This document shows, one piece after another, positions 37,687 through 48,813 of a DNA stretch of 64,000 bases. The position numbers were made by a program, and so were the translations under genes. The stretch is from Maricaulis sp. (GTDB lineage: Bacteria; Pseudomonadota; Alphaproteobacteria; Caulobacterales; Maricaulaceae): contig JAEPND010000010.1 of NCBI GenBank assembly GCA_017643585.1, forward strand, positions 1 through 64,000. The letters run 5' to 3'. Every line of letters starts with the position of its first letter. Within the stretch, counting starts at the first letter, position 1. A model generated the notes under the pieces. That model ran no database searches. It was given only the letters and a program-made list of their open reading frames with translations, and was not told the origin of the DNA.

Positions 37687-38457
37687 ATGCGCTCTTTCGT
37701 TTTCAATATTCTCTACTGGTCGATTTCAGCCGTTTATGCGGTGATCTGCGCCGTTCTCGCGCTCATCCCGGGCCGGTTCGCCCTGATGCATGGTCTGCGC
37801 TCCTACTGTCGCCTGACGGTCCTGCTGATGCGTGTTGTCTGCGGGATCAAGGTCGAGGTTCGCGGGACGCCTCCGAAGAACCAGTCCGTCGTCATCGCAG
37901 CCAAGCACCAGTCCTGGGGTGATGGCATCGTCATGATGGCAAAATGCGGTGATGTGAATTTTGTCTGCGGCGATCACATGCTGAAATTCCCGCTGATCGG
38001 CTGGGTCCTCAAGCGTTGTGGCGCGATTGTCGTCAACAACCAGGGCGGTGCCGCTGCCGCTGAAAGCCTGAAGAACGGTATTGAACGCTCCGAGGGCGAA
38101 GGCGCGCCCCGCCCGGTTCTGATCTATCCGGAAGGACATCTGACCGAGGTTGGCACGGGAATGCGTTACCGCTCGGGCGCGTGGCGTCTGTCCAACCAGC
38201 TTGATCGTCCGGTCGTTCCGGTCGCCACCAATCTGGGCCAGTGCTGGCCACAGCAAAAATGGGGCAAATTCTCTGGCACCGCCGTCATCGAGTTCATGGA
38301 GCCGATGCAGCCCTCGGCCGACCGCAACAGCTTCTTGTCGCAGCTGGAATGCAATGTCGAACGTCAGTCACGCGCTCTGGAGGCAGAGTTTGCGCATCAG
38401 CACCAAGCACTGCAGTCTGTTCAGCAAACGGAGTATCGGGCAGAGGCGTGCAGCTAG
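37687..38457 (+). CDS. 1-acyl-sn-glycerol-3-phosphate acyltransferase (PlsC family)
   Basis: A 256-residue membrane-associated acyltransferase. One or two N-terminal hydrophobic helices precede the HX4D motif H74-QSWG-D79 and an IYPEG motif for the glycerophosphate. It transfers an acyl chain to the sn-2 position of lysophosphatidate or another lysophospholipid. AGGAGG lies upstream of the ATG. The next gene is a tandem paralogue with motifs at identical positions. A 26-bp gap follows tetR. Confidence 0.92.
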   Translation: MRSFVFNILYWSISAVYAVICAVLALIPGRFALMHGLRSYCRLTVLLMRVVCGIKVEVRGTPPKNQSVVIAAKHQSWGDGIVMMAKCGDVNFVCGDHMLKFPLIGWVLKRCGAIVVNNQGGAAAAESLKNGIERSEGEGAPRPVLIYPEGHLTEVGTGMRYRSGAWRLSNQLDRPVVPVATNLGQCWPQQKWGKFSGTAVIEFMEPMQPSADRNSFLSQLECNVERQSRALEAEFAHQHQALQSVQQTEYRAEACS

Positions 38458-38501
38458 ACACGCCCGCCCGGGCTTTGATGGCGAAGCGGGGAGGCTCAGC
38501 C

Positions 38502-39227
38502 ATGCGATCCTTAGTTTTCAACGCCCTCTTCTGGGGGCTGGCGGCGGCGTTCGCCCTGATCTGCTACGCCCTGTCCTGGCTGCCCTGGCGCAAGCCGCTG
38601 GTCGCCTGCATGATCGGTTTCTGTCGCTCCGCACGTTTCTGCCTGAACTGGGTGGCCGGCGTTCCGATCGAGGTCCGCGGCAATCCGCCGACCAATCAAC
38701 CGGTGATCATTGCGGCCAAACACCAGTCCTATGCTGACGGCCCGATGATGATGGCCATCACCGGTGACATCAATTTCGTCATCGGCAATGGCATCGAGAA
38801 ATTCCCGCTGATCAACCGTATCGTTCGACAGGCCGGCGCGACCATGGTGAACACCCAGGGCAATACGACCGCTCCTGGCGCCCTGGAAGCCGCGATCGAA
38901 CGCAGCCACGGGGAAAACCGGCCGATCCTGATCTATCCGGAAGGCGGCCTGGCCGCGATCGGTGAGACCAAGCGTTATCGCAAAGGCGTGCACAAAATCT
39001 ATGAAACCCTCGGCCGGGACGTCATTCCCGCCGCCACCAATCTCGGCCTGCGCTGGAACCAGGATGACTGGCACAAGACACAGGGCCCGGCCGTGATCGA
39101 ATTCCTTGACCCCATTCCCGCGGATTTGCCGCGAGACGAATTCATGCAGCGTCTGCAGACGAGCGTTGAAACCGCTACACGCGCGCTGGAAGCGGAAGGC
39201 ATGGCCTTCCAGGAGGCATCGAAATGA
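38502..39227 (+). CDS. PlsC-family acyltransferase, tandem paralogue
   Basis: A 241-residue protein strongly resembling the upstream gene: it begins MRSLVFNALFWGLAAAFALI, has H74-QSYA-D79 and IYPEGG. The sn-2 acyltransferase signatures sit at the same residue numbers, so this is a local duplication that has diverged in the C-terminal half. A GGGGAGG ribosome site precedes the ATG at 38502; longer open frames overlap the first acyltransferase. Its stop overlaps the next gene (ATGA). Confidence 0.92.
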   Translation: MRSLVFNALFWGLAAAFALICYALSWLPWRKPLVACMIGFCRSARFCLNWVAGVPIEVRGNPPTNQPVIIAAKHQSYADGPMMMAITGDINFVIGNGIEKFPLINRIVRQAGATMVNTQGNTTAPGALEAAIERSHGENRPILIYPEGGLAAIGETKRYRKGVHKIYETLGRDVIPAATNLGLRWNQDDWHKTQGPAVIEFLDPIPADLPRDEFMQRLQTSVETATRALEAEGMAFQEASK

Positions 39228-40519
39228 GCCTGAAACTCGCTTTTGGATTGATCGGCACGAAACGCTTCACGCCGATCCTCGCTGCCAGTGCCCTGGGCAC
39301 GTTCAACGACAATCTGTTCAAGAACGCGCTCGTCGTCCTGGCGACCTATCACGGCCTGACCGTCGCCGGCCTCCCCTCGGACATGGTTGTGCCGATAGCG
39401 GCCACCATGTTCACAGCCGCCCTGTTCTTCTTTTCGGCCACCGCAGGTCAGATCGCCGACCGCTATGATCGGGCAATGATCATGCGACGGGCCAAGTTTG
39501 CCGAGATCGTATTGATGGTCATCGCGGCCATTGGCTTCCTGCTCGATTCCGGGCCAATCCTGATGCTGACCCTGTTTCTCATGGGGACCCAGTCTGCCTT
39601 CTACTCGCCGTCCCGCATCGCTTCGATGCCGCACTATCTCAAACCCGAGGAGCTGGTGTCCGGCAATGCGATCTTCGGCGCCGTCTTTTTCCTGCTGTTG
39701 TTGGTCGGCCAGGCCAGCGGGCAATTGCTGCCCGCCATGGAGAATGGCCGCATCCTGATCGCAGGGATCCTGGTCGTGTTCGCGATTGTGGGCTGGTTGA
39801 GCATCCTGCCGACCCCGCCCTCTCCCGCGGGCAATCCGAAACTGAAGATCCGCTGGAACTTCCTGTTCGAGACATTCAAGGCGATCTGGATGGCGACCAA
39901 ACACCCGACGGTGTTCCGCCCGCTGATGGGCATGGCCTGGTTCTATCTGGCCACGGGCGGGCTGATCACGCTGATCCCGACCCTGGTGCGAGACACGCTG
40001 GGCGAAGGCGCTGACCTGGTCGCCCTGCTCTCGGTGCTTTTCGTCATCGGTGCGGCCGCGGGCTCGCTGGCCTGTGGCGCGTTCTCCCGCGGCAAGGATG
40101 CGATTATATTCACCATCATCGGTGGCTTCGGCATGACCGTCTTCCTGCTGGATGTTGCCTGGCAGCTAGCCCATTGGGAAACGGCACTGGAGCCGGTTGG
40201 CGCCCTGGTATTTATGGAAAATCCCGACAACTGGCGCTTGCTGGCCGGCTTCTTCCTCACCGCGCTTGCCGCCGGCATGTACATCGTACCGCTGCAGGCC
40301 ATGGCCCAGCATCGCGCCCCGGTCGACAAACGCGCCAGACTGCTGGCGACAGGCAATATCCTCAATGCCGGAGGCGCGTCTCTGGGCCAAATGGGGTTGC
40401 TCGCCCTGAGCATCAACACCCTGCCCAAATGGTGGGCGATCATCTTCGTCGCCCTGGGTACCTGTGTCATTGCTGCCGCATCTATGAGGTATTTACCCAA
40501 GTCCAACAGCCAAAGCTGA
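39224..40519 (+). CDS. MFS transporter, LplT-like (lysophospholipid transporter)
   Basis: A 431-residue inner-membrane protein with twelve helices. RFTPILAASALGTFNDNLFKN is the typical start of LplT and of LplT-type domains fused to acyltransferases. It has the loop GQIADRYDRAMIMRRAKF and a second half starting TVFRPLMGMAWFYLATGG. E. coli LplT flips lysophospholipid inward for reacylation by Aas; here two separate acyltransferases precede it with overlapping stop and start codons, so a salvage or remodelling role is likely (inference). Confidence 0.85.
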   Translation: MSLKLAFGLIGTKRFTPILAASALGTFNDNLFKNALVVLATYHGLTVAGLPSDMVVPIAATMFTAALFFFSATAGQIADRYDRAMIMRRAKFAEIVLMVIAAIGFLLDSGPILMLTLFLMGTQSAFYSPSRIASMPHYLKPEELVSGNAIFGAVFFLLLLVGQASGQLLPAMENGRILIAGILVVFAIVGWLSILPTPPSPAGNPKLKIRWNFLFETFKAIWMATKHPTVFRPLMGMAWFYLATGGLITLIPTLVRDTLGEGADLVALLSVLFVIGAAAGSLACGAFSRGKDAIIFTIIGGFGMTVFLLDVAWQLAHWETALEPVGALVFMENPDNWRLLAGFFLTALAAGMYIVPLQAMAQHRAPVDKRARLLATGNILNAGGASLGQMGLLALSINTLPKWWAIIFVALGTCVIAAASMRYLPKSNSQS

Positions 40520-40556
40520 TGGAAAAATGGGGCGGGTCGCGCTAACAACCCGCACC

Positions 40557-41714
40557 ATGAAAATGATTACAAAGACGGCAGAGCTGGCAGACGCTTGCGA
40601 CGCGCTCCTGCAATGCGACTTTATCGCGGTCGATACAGAGTTCATGCGTGAAACCGTGTACTGGCCGGCCCTGTGCCTGATCCAGGCCGCTGGCGGCGAC
40701 ACGGAAGTGATCATCGATCCGCTGGCCGACGGCATCGATCTGGAGCCCTTCTGGGAAGTGATGGCTGATGATCGCGTGATGAAAGTGTTTCACGCCGCAC
40801 GCCAGGACCTTGAGATTTTCTTCCATCTCGGCGAGCACCTGATCCCGACCCCGATGTTCGACACCCAGGTCGGCGCGATGGCCCTGGGCCTGGGCGACAG
40901 CATTGCCTATGACGGCCTGGTACGCTCTTTCCTCAAGCGTTCGATCGACAAGGGCCCGCGCTTTACAGACTGGTCCCGTCGGCCGCTGAGCCAGAAACAG
41001 CTCGACTACGCCATCGCCGATGTGACGCATCTGCGCGATCTCTATCCGATCATGCGCGAACGTCTGGAAGCGAAGAAGCGGGATGCCTGGCTGGCCGAGG
41101 AAATGGCTGTCCTGACCCGGGCCGAGACCTACCGCCTGGAGCCGGAAGATGCCTGGAAACGCCTGAAGCTGCGCAAGACCCACCCCAAATGGGTCGCCGG
41201 CCTGCGGGCTGCCGCCTGCTGGCGCGAACGTGAGGCTCAGACCCGCGACATGCCGCGTCAGCGCGTGATGAAAGATGATGCGCTCTACGAGATCGCTGCC
41301 GTCGCTCCGCTCAAGCCGGACGATCTCAGCGGTCTGCGCGGTGTGCCCAAGGGATTTGAACGCTCCAAGCCCGCCGAACGCCTTTACGAGATCATGAAAA
41401 CGGCCATGGCAGACCCGGAAGCCTATGCGCCCAAGGTTGAGAAACCGACCCCGCCACCCAGTGGCATTGGTCCGACCGTTGAACTGCTCAAGGTCTTCCT
41501 GAAACTGGTTGCCGAAGACGCAGGCGTGGCCTCACGCCTGATCGCCACGGTTCCGGATCTTGAAAAGATCGCTGCCGACGACAAGGCCGACATCCCGGCC
41601 ATGCATGGCTGGCGTCGCGAAGTATTCGGAGAACCGGCCCTGCGGCTCAAGAAGGGCGAGATCTCGCTGGCGCTGGAAGACGGCAAGGTCGTGGCGAAGG
41701 ATTTGAAGGCTTAA
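40557..41714 (+). CDS. rnd: Ribonuclease D
   Basis: A 385-residue DEDD 3'-to-5' exoribonuclease for tRNA maturation. Exo I has D26 and E28 in FIAVDTEFMRE, Exo II HAARQDLEIF and Exo III a Tyr/Asp in LDYAIADVTHL. An HRDC domain is at about 205-285. I chose the ATG at 40557 because the conserved start of the domain (MKMITKTAELADACDAL) is there; the 10-residue longer frame lacks support. Its stop overlaps the converging membrane gene by four bases. Confidence 0.93.
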   Translation: MKMITKTAELADACDALLQCDFIAVDTEFMRETVYWPALCLIQAAGGDTEVIIDPLADGIDLEPFWEVMADDRVMKVFHAARQDLEIFFHLGEHLIPTPMFDTQVGAMALGLGDSIAYDGLVRSFLKRSIDKGPRFTDWSRRPLSQKQLDYAIADVTHLRDLYPIMRERLEAKKRDAWLAEEMAVLTRAETYRLEPEDAWKRLKLRKTHPKWVAGLRAAACWREREAQTRDMPRQRVMKDDALYEIAAVAPLKPDDLSGLRGVPKGFERSKPAERLYEIMKTAMADPEAYAPKVEKPTPPPSGIGPTVELLKVFLKLVAEDAGVASRLIATVPDLEKIAADDKADIPAMHGWRREVFGEPALRLKKGEISLALEDGKVVAKDLKA

Positions 41715-42130
41715 TCCTTCGGCGGTCGGTCGAAAAACGGTGCTGAGACGGACCTCTCGCCGGAACGCAACACAATGCCAAGAGCAATGATGTTTGGGGC
41801 ACTTGCCCAAAAATAGAAAAAGAACGCATGCAGGAAGGAAGCCTGTACAGGCCATGTTCCGGGCCACGCCGCTTCCAGCGCGGCGAATCCGCCCCAGATC
41901 GCGGTCAGAACAGCTCCCCAGACGGCCACCAGAGCAGCGCTCTTTAGCAGCCCCTCTCTCCGAACGACGCTCAAGAAAGGGACTATGGCAATTCCCTGGA
42001 GAGCGAGGACCGCAATCCGTATATGTATCGCATCGAAAGCGCCACCCCGTTCTAAAAAGACCGGCGCGTAAACGCTCGCTGCTACTCCACCCGCAAATGC
42101 GAAATCGATCCACCACGCGCGGGACATCAC
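41711..42130 (-). CDS. Four-helix membrane protein of unknown function
   Basis: A 139-residue hydrophobic protein with four predicted helices: FAFAGGVAASVYAPVFL, IAVLALQGIAIVPFLSVV, SAALVAVWGAVLTAIWGGFAAL and FLHAFFFYFWASAPNIIALG. It starts directly after the ppx stop (TAG-GTG-ATG), so it is probably the last gene of the DUF2066-hdaA-ppk-ppx transcript. It is A/T-richer than its neighbours. I recognise no family. Confidence 0.7.
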   Translation of the reverse strand: MMSRAWWIDFAFAGGVAASVYAPVFLERGGAFDAIHIRIAVLALQGIAIVPFLSVVRREGLLKSAALVAVWGAVLTAIWGGFAALEAAWPGTWPVQASFLHAFFFYFWASAPNIIALGIVLRSGERSVSAPFFDRPPKD

Positions 42131-43657
42131 CTACTCCACATACCGAACTTCGGTTTCGACGCCGATAAGTCCGCCGATGGTCTTGAGCTGCGTCACCGAA
42201 CGCTCGACATAGAGATCACGAACGCTTTCGTGCACGGTGACACACAGGCTTCCCTGTTCAAACCCGATCCTGAACCGTTCGAGCAGACGAATGGACCGGC
42301 CGGACAGCTTTGACCCCAGTCTGAGGCACAGGCCGAGGCATTCTGCCTTCCGGCGCTGGTCTGCATTCATCAGACGGGCGACCGGGTGCTGGTCGAGTTC
42401 GCTGGCCGTTCCGCCGTGTCGAAAATGCAAGGCGGTGCCCAGAAAACCCCGCTCGGGATGCGATAATCCCGCGAAGGGCGCATATAGCACGGTGTCACGG
42501 GCCAGTTCCGCGCGATGGTCAGGATGCATGCGGGCGCCGAAATCAGCCAGGCGGCAGGCCGCCTCCTGCAGGATCTGGTCCCTGCGCGGCGCAAAGACCG
42601 GCTCCAGCTCACTCAACATCGGGCGCAGCCAGTGCGCCAGGGCGACCCCAAATCCGGGCGTGGGCGCAATCGGTCGCGCCAGGGCTTCAGCGCCGGCAAT
42701 CAGCGGATCCTGGTCTCGAATGGCGTCCGGCATGTTCTCCAGAAGAACGCCTTCACGCAGTCCGTAGGCAGAAAAACAGACATTCGCGAAATTACCCTTC
42801 CTGACGATACGGCGCAGCAGAAGCGCCGCATAAGGCAATGTTACGGCCCTTCGCCGGGAGATGCCGGGCGTTCCCACCAAGGAGGCCGGGCTAAGCTGTG
42901 TGGCCAGTTGTGTGATCTTGCGGACCTCGGCCGCGGTCATCGCATATTGGTGCACGACTTTCAGCGGGTGACTGTTATGAGCAAACGCCAGATGCGCCAG
43001 GGTTCGCCAGGCGCCACCAACCGCATAGAAGGTTTGCCCCGGGCGGTCATCCAGACCGAATTTGTCCAGTCGTTTGTCGATCTTGCGACGGGCCTGATCG
43101 TAGTCCCATTCGCTGTTGCCCAGGACTTCCTGCGGCCCAAGCGCCAGCGTCGTCCCCGCTCCGGCGACCCCATTATTGATCGGGGTCAGCTCCAGGCTCG
43201 ACCCACCCAGATCCCCCGTCATGCCGTGCGCGTCGGGAATGCCTGCAAGAAGTCCCAAAGCAGAAATTTCGCCTTCCTCACGCCCTGAGAGAATGCGAAC
43301 CTCCAAGGCCGTCAGATCGGCGATTTCACGAACAAACTCGGCGCCATCCTCGGCATTGCGGACTGCCGCTGTGGCCACGACATGAATATCCGTCACACCT
43401 TTGGCCTCAAGGATGCGCTGGAAGCGTTTCAGCGCGCGCAGCGCGATGTCCCGACCGTCGGCGTTCAGAAGACCGGTGGCACGAACCCCCTGCCCCAGCC
43501 CGGCCATCACCTTTTCATTGTAAACTGGCCAGATGGCCCGTCCCTGCAGACGGAAATGCACCAGGCGCACCGTGTTGGAACCGATATCGATGACGGCGAT
43601 ATCACGTTCAACGGCGAGTTCCTGGGAAACCGCGGAGAGGTCAGGTATCTGCGTCAA
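42131..43657 (-). CDS. ppx: Exopolyphosphatase, Ppx/GppA family
   Basis: A 508-residue ASKHA-fold phosphatase that removes terminal phosphate from polyphosphate or pppGpp. [14 protein letters not shown] is the phosphate-1 loop and [10 protein letters not shown] the second loop. The catalytic Glu lies in [12 protein letters not shown]. The C-terminal half resembles HD-type helical domains of long PPX proteins. The start is a TTG overlapping the ppk TGA (TTGA), so translation is coupled to ppk. Confidence 0.93.
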   Translation of the reverse strand: MTQIPDLSAVSQELAVERDIAVIDIGSNTVRLVHFRLQGRAIWPVYNEKVMAGLGQGVRATGLLNADGRDIALRALKRFQRILEAKGVTDIHVVATAAVRNAEDGAEFVREIADLTALEVRILSGREEGEISALGLLAGIPDAHGMTGDLGGSSLELTPINNGVAGAGTTLALGPQEVLGNSEWDYDQARRKIDKRLDKFGLDDRPGQTFYAVGGAWRTLAHLAFAHNSHPLKVVHQYAMTAAEVRKITQLATQLSPASLVGTPGISRRRAVTLPYAALLLRRIVRKGNFANVCFSAYGLREGVLLENMPDAIRDQDPLIAGAEALARPIAPTPGFGVALAHWLRPMLSELEPVFAPRRDQILQEAACRLADFGARMHPDHRAELARDTVLYAPFAGLSHPERGFLGTALHFRHGGTASELDQHPVARLMNADQRRKAECLGLCLRLGSKLSGRSIRLLERFRIGFEQGSLCVTVHESVRDLYVERSVTQLKTIGGLIGVETEVRYVE

Positions 43658-45834
43658 TTGTCTTTGCCATGGCCTGTAAGCACTGGTGGCTGATCATCCT
43701 TGAGCGCTTCGCCGCGGCCGGAAAGGCTGGGATTTGTCATGAAATAAGCGTGGGCACTGAAGGGGTCATCGATGGCACTGATGTCGACGCGGCGATAATC
43801 ACCATCACCGTCCATGTACCAGCTGTTCACCTCGTCATTGAGGTTGGCCACCATGATCTGGTCGAGAATCTGACGATGTACCGTCGGGTTCTGGACGGGG
43901 CAGAGATGCTCGACGCGCCGGTCCAGATTGCGCGGCATCCAGTCTGCGGACGAAATGAAGACTTTCGCCTTGGGTGACGGCATCGACTCCCCGTTGGCAA
44001 AACACACAAGCCGCGTGTGTTCGAGGAAGCGACCGACAATGCTCTTCACGCGAATATTGTCGGACAGTCCGGGAATGCCCGGCCGCAGGCAACAGATCCC
44101 GCGCACCACCAGTTCGACTTTCACGCCGGCCTGGCTGGCACGATACAGAGCGTCGATGATTTCAGGATGTACCAGCGCGTTCAGCTTGGCCCAGACCGCC
44201 GCAGGCTTGCCCGCCTGTGCATTGGCTATCTCGTTGCCGATCATCTCGATTAGATTGTCCTTGAGATTGATCGGCGAAACCGACAGGCGCTCCAGATTGG
44301 CCGGCGGCGCATAGCCCGTCACATAATTGAAGACGCGACCGGCATCGCGACCATAGGCCGGATCGGCGGTAAACACGGAGAGGTCCGTATACACCTTGGC
44401 GGTGATCGGGTGGTAGTTTCCGGTCCCGAAGTGGGAATAGGTGCGAAGGTCATTGCCCTCGCGCCGCACCACCAGCGAGATTTTCGCGTGCGTCTTGTAC
44501 TCGATGAAGCCATAGACCACCTGCACGCCCGCACGCTCGAGATCGCGCGCCCATTTCAGATTGGCTTCCTCATCAAACCGCGCCTTTAGCTCGACAAGCG
44601 CCGTCACATTCTTACCGGACTCCGCCGCCTCCACGAGTGCAGCGACAATGGGTGAGTTTTTCGACGTGCGGTACAGCGTCTGCTTGATCGCCACCACATC
44701 CGGATCCGCTGCCGCCTGACGCAGGAATTCCACCACCACATTGAAGCTCTCATAGGGATGGTGGACGACAATATCTTTTTCCTTGATGGCAGCGAAACAA
44801 TCACCGCCATGATCCATCACACGCTCGGGATAACGCGGCTCATAGGCTGGGAAGAGCTGGTCCGGGTTGTCGTCAGGAATGAGTTCATTGGCCTGCGACA
44901 GCCCCAGAATGCCGGAGATCGGCACGACGTCCTGATCTTCCGCATTGAGGTGGGCAAGGATGAAATCGCGCAGATAGTCCGGCATCGCCGCGTCCATCTT
45001 GAGACGCACAATGACGCCGCGTCGACGTTGCTTGAGGACCTTCTCGAATTCGAGAACCAGATCCTCGCTTTCTTCCTCGACCTCGATATCGCTGTCGCGA
45101 ATTACGCGAAACGAGCCCTGCGCCAGAACGTCATGCCCCGGGAAGAGCGTGTCGAGATACATCGCCATCACTGTTTCCAGGGGAATGAAACGACGTTCCG
45201 GGCGGCCACGGTCATTGACCGAACGCGACGGCAATTCCACAAACCGCCGGACCCCGCTCGGCATGGGGATCAGCGCATACATCTCCTTGGCGGTCTTCTT
45301 GTTGCGCAAATGCAGCGCCAGGGCGAAGCCGAGATTGGGAATGAAGGGGAATGGGTGAGCCGGGTCGATCGCCATCGGCGTGATCACCGGCAGGGTGTGC
45401 GAGAGGAAATCCCCGCGCAGCCAGGCCTCATCCGTCTTCGAGAGCTCATCTGCCGACTGCACCGACACGCCATGTTCGCGCATCTCGTCGCGCAGGCCAT
45501 TCCACAGGGCTTGCTGCTTGCCCATCAACTCGCTGGCCAGCACGTGGATCTGTTCGATCTGTTCGGCCGGTGTCAGGCCGTCAATGCTCGGCTTGGTGAC
45601 CCCATTGCGAACCAGGGCGCGCAGGCCCGCCACGCGGACCATGTAGAATTCGTCGAGATTGCTGGCGGAAATCGACAGGAAGCGCAGACGTTCGAACACG
45701 GGCAATGCCGGGTTCTCGGCCTCCTCGATGACCCGCATGTTGAAGCGCAGCCAGGAGAGTTCGCGATTCAGGAACCGCGAGGGCGAGGTTTTCAGAGCGT
45801 CAATATCGGCATTCTCAACTGCTGGGGACGTCAT
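43654..45834 (-). CDS. ppk: Polyphosphate kinase
   Basis: A 726-residue enzyme that makes polyphosphate from ATP. The N-terminal domain starts [15 protein letters not shown]. The phosphohistidine lies in [40 protein letters not shown] and RGICCLRPG are PPK1 signatures, with [13 protein letters not shown] near the end. I chose the ATG at 45834 (GGAG seven bases upstream); a TTG at 45840 is also open. It overlaps the end of hdaA by 20 bases and the start of ppx by four. Confidence 0.97.
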   Translation of the reverse strand: MTSPAVENADIDALKTSPSRFLNRELSWLRFNMRVIEEAENPALPVFERLRFLSISASNLDEFYMVRVAGLRALVRNGVTKPSIDGLTPAEQIEQIHVLASELMGKQQALWNGLRDEMREHGVSVQSADELSKTDEAWLRGDFLSHTLPVITPMAIDPAHPFPFIPNLGFALALHLRNKKTAKEMYALIPMPSGVRRFVELPSRSVNDRGRPERRFIPLETVMAMYLDTLFPGHDVLAQGSFRVIRDSDIEVEEESEDLVLEFEKVLKQRRRGVIVRLKMDAAMPDYLRDFILAHLNAEDQDVVPISGILGLSQANELIPDDNPDQLFPAYEPRYPERVMDHGGDCFAAIKEKDIVVHHPYESFNVVVEFLRQAAADPDVVAIKQTLYRTSKNSPIVAALVEAAESGKNVTALVELKARFDEEANLKWARDLERAGVQVVYGFIEYKTHAKISLVVRREGNDLRTYSHFGTGNYHPITAKVYTDLSVFTADPAYGRDAGRVFNYVTGYAPPANLERLSVSPINLKDNLIEMIGNEIANAQAGKPAAVWAKLNALVHPEIIDALYRASQAGVKVELVVRGICCLRPGIPGLSDNIRVKSIVGRFLEHTRLVCFANGESMPSPKAKVFISSADWMPRNLDRRVEHLCPVQNPTVHRQILDQIMVANLNDEVNSWYMDGDGDYRRVDISAIDDPFSAHAYFMTNPSLSGRGEALKDDQPPVLTGHGKDN

Positions 45835-46510
45835 CCTCAAGCTCCGTTTGAGACCAGGTTTCCAGGATTTCGCGAGCGATGGCCCGCGTGATCGGTGTTT
45901 GCTTTACAAGCGCACGTTTGTCCATGCGCTCGACAACTTCCCGCGCCGCGCTGACCGATCGCTCCATGCGCGGGAGAAGATACTCGATCACGCCTTCCTT
46001 GACCGGCGCGCGCCGGTCCTGGAGGTGTTTCTGCATGAGGCCGGTCAGCATCTCATCATCCGGCTCTGCGAGAGCGACCTGGGGGGTGGCACGCAGCCGC
46101 GACACGAGATCCGGCAATTCTGCCCCCCACTGCGCAGGCGGCGTGCGCGCCGTCAACAACAGCGCACTGATGTCCGCTTCGCTGGCCCGGTTGATGGCAT
46201 GGAACAATGCCGCTTCCGGAAAGGAACCATCCAGCCCTTCGACAACCAGCGCTGCGCCGCTCGGCAGCGTGTCGAGCGTGGCTTCAAGGGTTTCCCCCGT
46301 GCAGATCTGCGCGTCCATCTGCCAGGCCCAGATATGGCTGAGGTGGGATTTTCCAGCGCCCGCGGGACCGATCAGCGCCATGCGCCGGTCCGGCCAGTCA
46401 CGCCAACGGTTCAGGGCCGCTCTCGCGTCCTGATTGGCGGGGCTAGCGATATAGCTTTCAGGGCTGAAATCGACCTCGATGGGCAAGTCCAGCGCCAGTT
46501 GCTCGGTCAT
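45815..46510 (-). CDS. hdaA: DnaA regulatory inactivator HdaA
   Basis: A 231-residue truncated DnaA-like AAA+ protein. An N-terminal sliding-clamp-binding motif QLALDLP (residues 4-10) is followed by Walker [10 protein letters not shown] (48-56), a degenerate Walker B region and a lid, with no DNA-binding domain IV. Bound to the beta clamp, it stimulates ATP hydrolysis by DnaA after initiation. It is immediately upstream of ppk and shares 20 bases, the same neighbour relation as in Caulobacter. Confidence 0.93.
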   Translation of the reverse strand: MTEQLALDLPIEVDFSPESYIASPANQDARAALNRWRDWPDRRMALIGPAGAGKSHLSHIWAWQMDAQICTGETLEATLDTLPSGAALVVEGLDGSFPEAALFHAINRASEADISALLLTARTPPAQWGAELPDLVSRLRATPQVALAEPDDEMLTGLMQKHLQDRRAPVKEGVIEYLLPRMERSVSAAREVVERMDKRALVKQTPITRAIAREILETWSQTELEDDVPSS

Positions 46511-46531
46511 TCTCAGATCCGTTTGGAAGGG

Positions 46532-47623
46532 CTAGAATGCTGTCCGGATGATCCAGCCCAGCTCCGGCTGTTCCTCCAATACGGCCCCTCTTTCCGCAAG
46601 TTCGCTGATCAGTTGCTCGCGCGCACCACGGAAATTCACCGTCATCAGGGCGCCGTCCCGCGACATCGCATCCAGCCGCGCCGCTTCCACCAGCGATGCG
46701 CCGGTCAGGGCATCCTGGAGGCTGCGCCATTCGCCGATACCGCCATAAAGCACGGTCACGCGGAATTCCTCGGTCTCCAGATCGCGCACGATGGATTGCT
46801 GTTTCCAGTCGGTCTCGCGCTCTGTGACGAAACGCGCGGCAGCATCACGCCAGCCACCGAAAACATTTTCCGGCCCCCAGGTCGACACCTCGAACGTGCC
46901 GTCCGAGGCGATGCTGACCAGATAGCCGCCAAACCGGCGAAGGCCGTCGCGTTCCTCAGCTCGCAAAACGGCAATCCGATTGACGTTGTACGCGCCGGCC
47001 AGGCTTGCGAGCGCCGCCTCGTTCAGGGTCAGGGCATCACGCGCGCTGAGCAGGGCCTCGCCCTCTTCCGGCACAAACATCGGGGTCAGTGCATTGGAGA
47101 AATTCTGCGCTTGCCAGGCCTCGCGCCAGACATTGTCTTCCCAAAGCAGGAACTGCCCGCCCTCGTTGAAAATCGGCAGCACCATGGTCGGCCGGGACTG
47201 GGCCTCGACATAGGGAACGCCATAATTCGAGAAGATCCGCTCGACTACACGTGGATCAAAGCTGATCGTCAAATCGGCCAGGTAGCGGGTCGCACTGCGC
47301 TGCTCATTCTGGATCTCGATGCCTGAAATCATTTCCGCAACAACGGAGAGATCGAGCGCATTGTCCTGCACCATCTCGCCAAACTCATTCATGCGCGGCG
47401 TGAAATCGAAGGCCGTCTCGAACCGGTCTTCCTCAAGCGTCAGGCGTTCAATCAGGCGGTGAACGGCCAGCTCCTGGCCCTGGCGCATGGCCTCGGTCTG
47501 GGCCGTCAACGCATTATCCGCGCTCGCATCGATGGCGACATTTGTCACTGTGTAAGGGTCATCGGCCTGCGCAATGGAAAACGCGGCTAAGGTCAGGCAG
47601 ATGGCAGAAACAATAGAACGCAC
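46532..47623 (-). CDS. DUF2066 exported protein
   Basis: A 363-residue protein with a signal peptide (cut near AQAD, residue 20). The mature part has [20 protein letters not shown] and [17 protein letters not shown], the start of DUF2066. A second region around [27 protein letters not shown] resembles the family end. Its function is unknown; related genes lie beside hdaA-type genes in other proteobacteria. It is 21 bases upstream of hdaA on the same strand and divergent from purM. Confidence 0.85.
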   Translation of the reverse strand: MRSIVSAICLTLAAFSIAQADDPYTVTNVAIDASADNALTAQTEAMRQGQELAVHRLIERLTLEEDRFETAFDFTPRMNEFGEMVQDNALDLSVVAEMISGIEIQNEQRSATRYLADLTISFDPRVVERIFSNYGVPYVEAQSRPTMVLPIFNEGGQFLLWEDNVWREAWQAQNFSNALTPMFVPEEGEALLSARDALTLNEAALASLAGAYNVNRIAVLRAEERDGLRRFGGYLVSIASDGTFEVSTWGPENVFGGWRDAAARFVTERETDWKQQSIVRDLETEEFRVTVLYGGIGEWRSLQDALTGASLVEAARLDAMSRDGALMTVNFRGAREQLISELAERGAVLEEQPELGWIIRTAF

Positions 47624-47750
47624 GACGAGCTCCCATGGCGTTGGTTCAGTGCACTATACCGCGACACTGTCACGCGTGAAGCCCATGACTTGCGTTGAAA
47701 GCCGCTTTGCACTGTACTCCGCGCAAATTTTACAGGGCCAGGGAATCAGC

Positions 47751-48791
47751 ATGTCCAGCAACGGGGCTTCCTCCACATCCAAAGGACTGACGTACGCAGA
47801 CAGCGGTGTCGATATCGATGCCGGTGACGCACTGGTCGACCGTATCAAACCGCTGGCGGCGTCGACGCGTCGTCCAGGCGCCGCTGCTGACCTTGGCGGG
47901 TTTGGTGGCGCCTTCGACCTCAAGGCCGCAGGCTATGACGACCCGATCCTGATTTCCGGCACGGATGGCGTCGGTACCAAGCTGAAACTGGCGATCGCCA
48001 CGGGCAAGCTGGATACGGTCGGTATCGACCTGGTCGCGATGTGCGTGAACGACATCCTCGCCCAGGGCGCTGAACCGCTCTTCTTCCTCGACTATCTGGC
48101 CACATCCAAGCTGGACCCGTCGCGTGGGGCCGACATCGTCTCCGGCATCGCAGCGGGCTGCCGCGAAAGCGGATGTGCGCTGATTGGCGGTGAGACTGCC
48201 GAGATGCCGGGGATGTATGAAGGCGATGATTTCGACCTCGCAGGCTTTGTCGTTGGCGCAGCCGAACGTGGAAGTCTTCTGCCGGACCATAACCGCATGC
48301 AGGCCGGCGATGTCCTGATCGGGCTCGCCTCCTCCGGCGTTCACTCGAATGGCTATTCCCTGGTGCGCAAGGTCGTGGAAGTCTCCGGCCTGGACTGGAG
48401 CGATGCAGCGCCGTTCGCACCCGGGCAGACGCTGGGCGAAGCCCTGCTCGCCCCGACACGCCTGTATGTGAAATCCTGCCTGCCACTGATCAAGTCCGGC
48501 CTGGCCAATGGCCTCGCCCACATCACCGGTGGTGGCCTGGTCGAGAACCCGCCACGCATGACGCCAGACCACCTGGTCCCAGTCATCGACTACACCCGTT
48601 TCGACTTGCCGCCGGTGTTCAAGTGGATCGAGGAAACAGGCGGTGTCGCCCGCGAGGAAATGCACCGGACATTCAATTGCGGCATCGGCATGCTGATCAG
48701 CATCGCTGCAGCAGACGCCGATGCGGCAATCGCGAAACTTGCAGAAGCCGGCGAGACCGGCATGATTGTCGGCACCCTCCAGTCGGCCTGA
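47751..48791 (+). CDS. purM: Phosphoribosylformylglycinamidine cyclo-ligase
   Basis: A 346-residue AIR synthetase, step five of purine synthesis. [45 protein letters not shown] and [14 protein letters not shown] are the hallmark motifs. The ATG at 47751 has AGGGA eight bases upstream and gives a family-length protein; longer frames run into the leader. It is followed 22 bases later by purN. Confidence 0.97.
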   Translation: MSSNGASSTSKGLTYADSGVDIDAGDALVDRIKPLAASTRRPGAAADLGGFGGAFDLKAAGYDDPILISGTDGVGTKLKLAIATGKLDTVGIDLVAMCVNDILAQGAEPLFFLDYLATSKLDPSRGADIVSGIAAGCRESGCALIGGETAEMPGMYEGDDFDLAGFVVGAAERGSLLPDHNRMQAGDVLIGLASSGVHSNGYSLVRKVVEVSGLDWSDAAPFAPGQTLGEALLAPTRLYVKSCLPLIKSGLANGLAHITGGGLVENPPRMTPDHLVPVIDYTRFDLPPVFKWIEETGGVAREEMHRTFNCGIGMLISIAAADADAAIAKLAEAGETGMIVGTLQSA

Positions 48792-48813
48792 CCGGGCACG
48801 AAAAGAGATCAAG

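Noticed and set aside
44758-47326. Long plus-strand frames opposite ppk, hdaA and DUF2066
   Set aside because: Antisense to well-supported minus-strand genes.
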